64,000 nt of DNA from Chitinophagaceae bacterium (lineage in GTDB: Bacteria > Bacteroidota > Bacteroidia > Chitinophagales > Chitinophagaceae). The position numbers and the translations under genes were made by a program. The notes under the pieces were generated by a model. It ran no database searches. It was not told the origin of the DNA and worked only from the letters and a program-made list of their open reading frames with translations. How positions within the stretch are numbered: position 1 is the stretch's first letter; each line of letters starts with the position of its first letter. Below are positions 63,198 through 64,000 of this stretch, piece by piece. The stretch lies in NCBI GenBank assembly GCA_017853575.1, contig JAFMJI010000004.1, positions 87,176-151,175 on the forward strand, read 5' to 3'.

Positions 63198-63725
63198 TTA
63201 GATACTTTTAACCGAATAAGAATTATTCCATTTGTGCTGCGTCTTCATCACTTTTTCTATTACATCCCTTACACATCCATCACCTCCTCTTTTACATGAT
63301 ATATAATCAGCTAACTGTTTTATTTCTTCCACGGCATCAGCAGGACATGCTTTTATTCCACTTACTTTAAATCCATCCAAATCTGGAAGATCATCTCCCA
63401 TGAAAAGTACTTGGTCCTGTTTTAGTGAGTACAACTCCATCAACTCCAATAATTTCGATGATTTAGATGCAACTTTTTGAAAGAAATGATCTAAACTAAG
63501 ATATTTTAATCGGATGCTGACTGGCTCTGAAAAAGAGCCAGAAATAACAACTACGTGAAAATTGTTTTTTACCGCTAATTGCAAGGCCAAGCCATCTTTA
63601 ATGTCCATTTGTCTTGTCCATTCCCCATTGGGTTGTATGTCCAATTTCCCATTGGTCAAGACACCATCTAAATCGAATGCCAGCAGCCTTATTCTGGAAA
63701 ATTTTTCAAGGATATGTTCCGACAT
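63198..63725 (-). CDS. KdsC-type HAD phosphatase
   Basis: This 175-residue HAD-superfamily protein has motif I LLAFDLDGVLTNG (the first Asp is the nucleophile), a basic-residue motif II in VVISGSFSEPV, and motif III/IV in VLFMGDDLPDLDGFKV. Length and lack of a cap match KDO-8-phosphate phosphatase and related enzymes. KDO synthesis for lipopolysaccharide is likely but not shown. It is first in a minus-strand run with UbiA and maf. Confidence 0.87.
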   Translation of the reverse strand: MSEHILEKFSRIRLLAFDLDGVLTNGKLDIQPNGEWTRQMDIKDGLALQLAVKNNFHVVVISGSFSEPVSIRLKYLSLDHFFQKVASKSSKLLELMELYSLKQDQVLFMGDDLPDLDGFKVSGIKACPADAVEEIKQLADYISCKRGGDGCVRDVIEKVMKTQHKWNNSYSVKSI

Positions 63726-63985
63726 CTTCCAAAATTAACCGATTCAGCTGGATTGATATTTATATTGTTATTAATGGTTATTTGGGTGAATTAAAGTCAA
63801 AATTTATTTTAAAAAAAATTTATGATCTTTTTCTAATTTCCATTTTTAATTGATTTTCAATTATTTAGAAAGAGTTTTTGAAAAGTTTTTTCTGTCATTT
63901 TTTGAGATTAAAACATTAGATCTGTAACTGAAGACATCCAAAAATCATTCTCTTTACCTTATTATTGCATCGATTTGAGGAAATT

Positions 63986-64000
63986 ATGGCAAAGAATTTA
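63986..64000 (+). CDS. Start of a gene cut by the right edge
   Basis: ATG 63986 begins MAKNL and is open to the window end. A GAGGAAA (63977-63983) sits at a fair Shine-Dalgarno spacing, stronger than for most genes here. Only five codons are visible, so no function can be named. The 260-base gap from the KdsC-type gene is AT-rich and contains no other convincing gene. Confidence 0.4.

Noticed and set aside
63726..63985. Small plus-strand frame (63614-63853) near the right edge
   Set aside because: Most of it is antisense to the KdsC-type gene, with no family resemblance or start signal; the region is AT-rich spacer.
1..64000. Mobile element, prophage, CRISPR or tRNA/rRNA genes
   Set aside because: No transposase, integrase, phage structural gene, regularly spaced repeat array, or tRNA/rRNA-like sequence was recognised on either strand.

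Overview
The window is low-GC, gene-dense DNA from a member of the Bacteroidota, most likely a free-living, glycogen-storing lineage near Chitinophagales/Saprospirales (the order is inference). The phylum call rests on a PorP/SprF protein next to a giant surface protein with a gliding-type (type IX secretion) C-terminal domain, a BT_3928-like/DUF1599/folP neighbourhood, DUF2851, WbqC, a K+-dependent membrane pyrophosphatase, a UbiA/Maf/KdsC-type trio, and recurrent TAnnTTTG(C) -7 promoter elements, the signature of the Bacteroidota housekeeping sigma factor. Shine-Dalgarno sequences are mostly weak. I see no rRNA, tRNA, CRISPR array, transposase, integrase or phage gene; this looks like chromosomal backbone.

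Layout. 1-10.4 kb: a partial UbiD-family gene, ndk, a DHH phosphoesterase, an FKBP lipoprotein, folP, DUF1599 and a DoxX/MauE-like protein, a CBS protein, recF with a DUF721 partner, then pdhA, a TPR membrane protein, a CCG-domain Fe-S protein and an EVE protein. 10.4-14.5 kb: gyrA and a secreted TPR protein. 14.6-21.9 kb: a tight five-gene co-directional run of glycosylasparaginase, cutC and three Planctomycetes-type genes (DUF1549/DUF1553 cytochrome, Tat-exported DUF1501, and DUF2231-cytochrome-LRR-like), facing an N-acetylhexosamine-kinase-like gene and serA. 24.2-28.8 kb: a serine hydrolase, nnrD and hppA. 28.8-34.7 kb: a lipoprotein, PorP/SprF, a 1225-residue type IX cargo and WbqC.

34.8-41.1 kb: an HMA protein, pyrE, a NUDIX hydrolase, coaD, pyrB, pyrR, pruA and prfB. 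The last carries an intact +1 programmed frameshift, so its reading frame looks truncated until the CTT-TGA-C site is read through. 41.2-47.6 kb: a DUF2452 protein, dnaK with repeated TTTGTCAG half-sites upstream, GtrA, a GNAT-like protein and argS. 47.6-58.3 kb: a glycogen/maltodextrin region (glgA, glgC, an SLC45-like MFS carrier, an exported GH13 amylase and glgB on the minus strand; a divergent FucP-type sugar transporter and a ROK sugar kinase on the plus strand). 58.3-63.7 kb: lipA, an outer-membrane-like protein, OsmC, DUF2851, Maf, a UbiA prenyltransferase and a KdsC-type phosphatase. A new gene appears to begin at 63986.

How it fits together. The 14.6-22.9 kb block can be read as an exported glycan-processing set: Asn-linked GlcNAc hydrolysis, haem- and Tat-dependent periplasmic proteins of unknown function, and a kinase able in principle to take the released amino sugar. 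This is the best candidate for an undescribed system. The glycogen region couples import and breakdown of alpha-glucans to glycogen synthesis and branching. Convergent genes often end back to back or overlap, so transcription termination must often occur inside neighbouring coding sequence.
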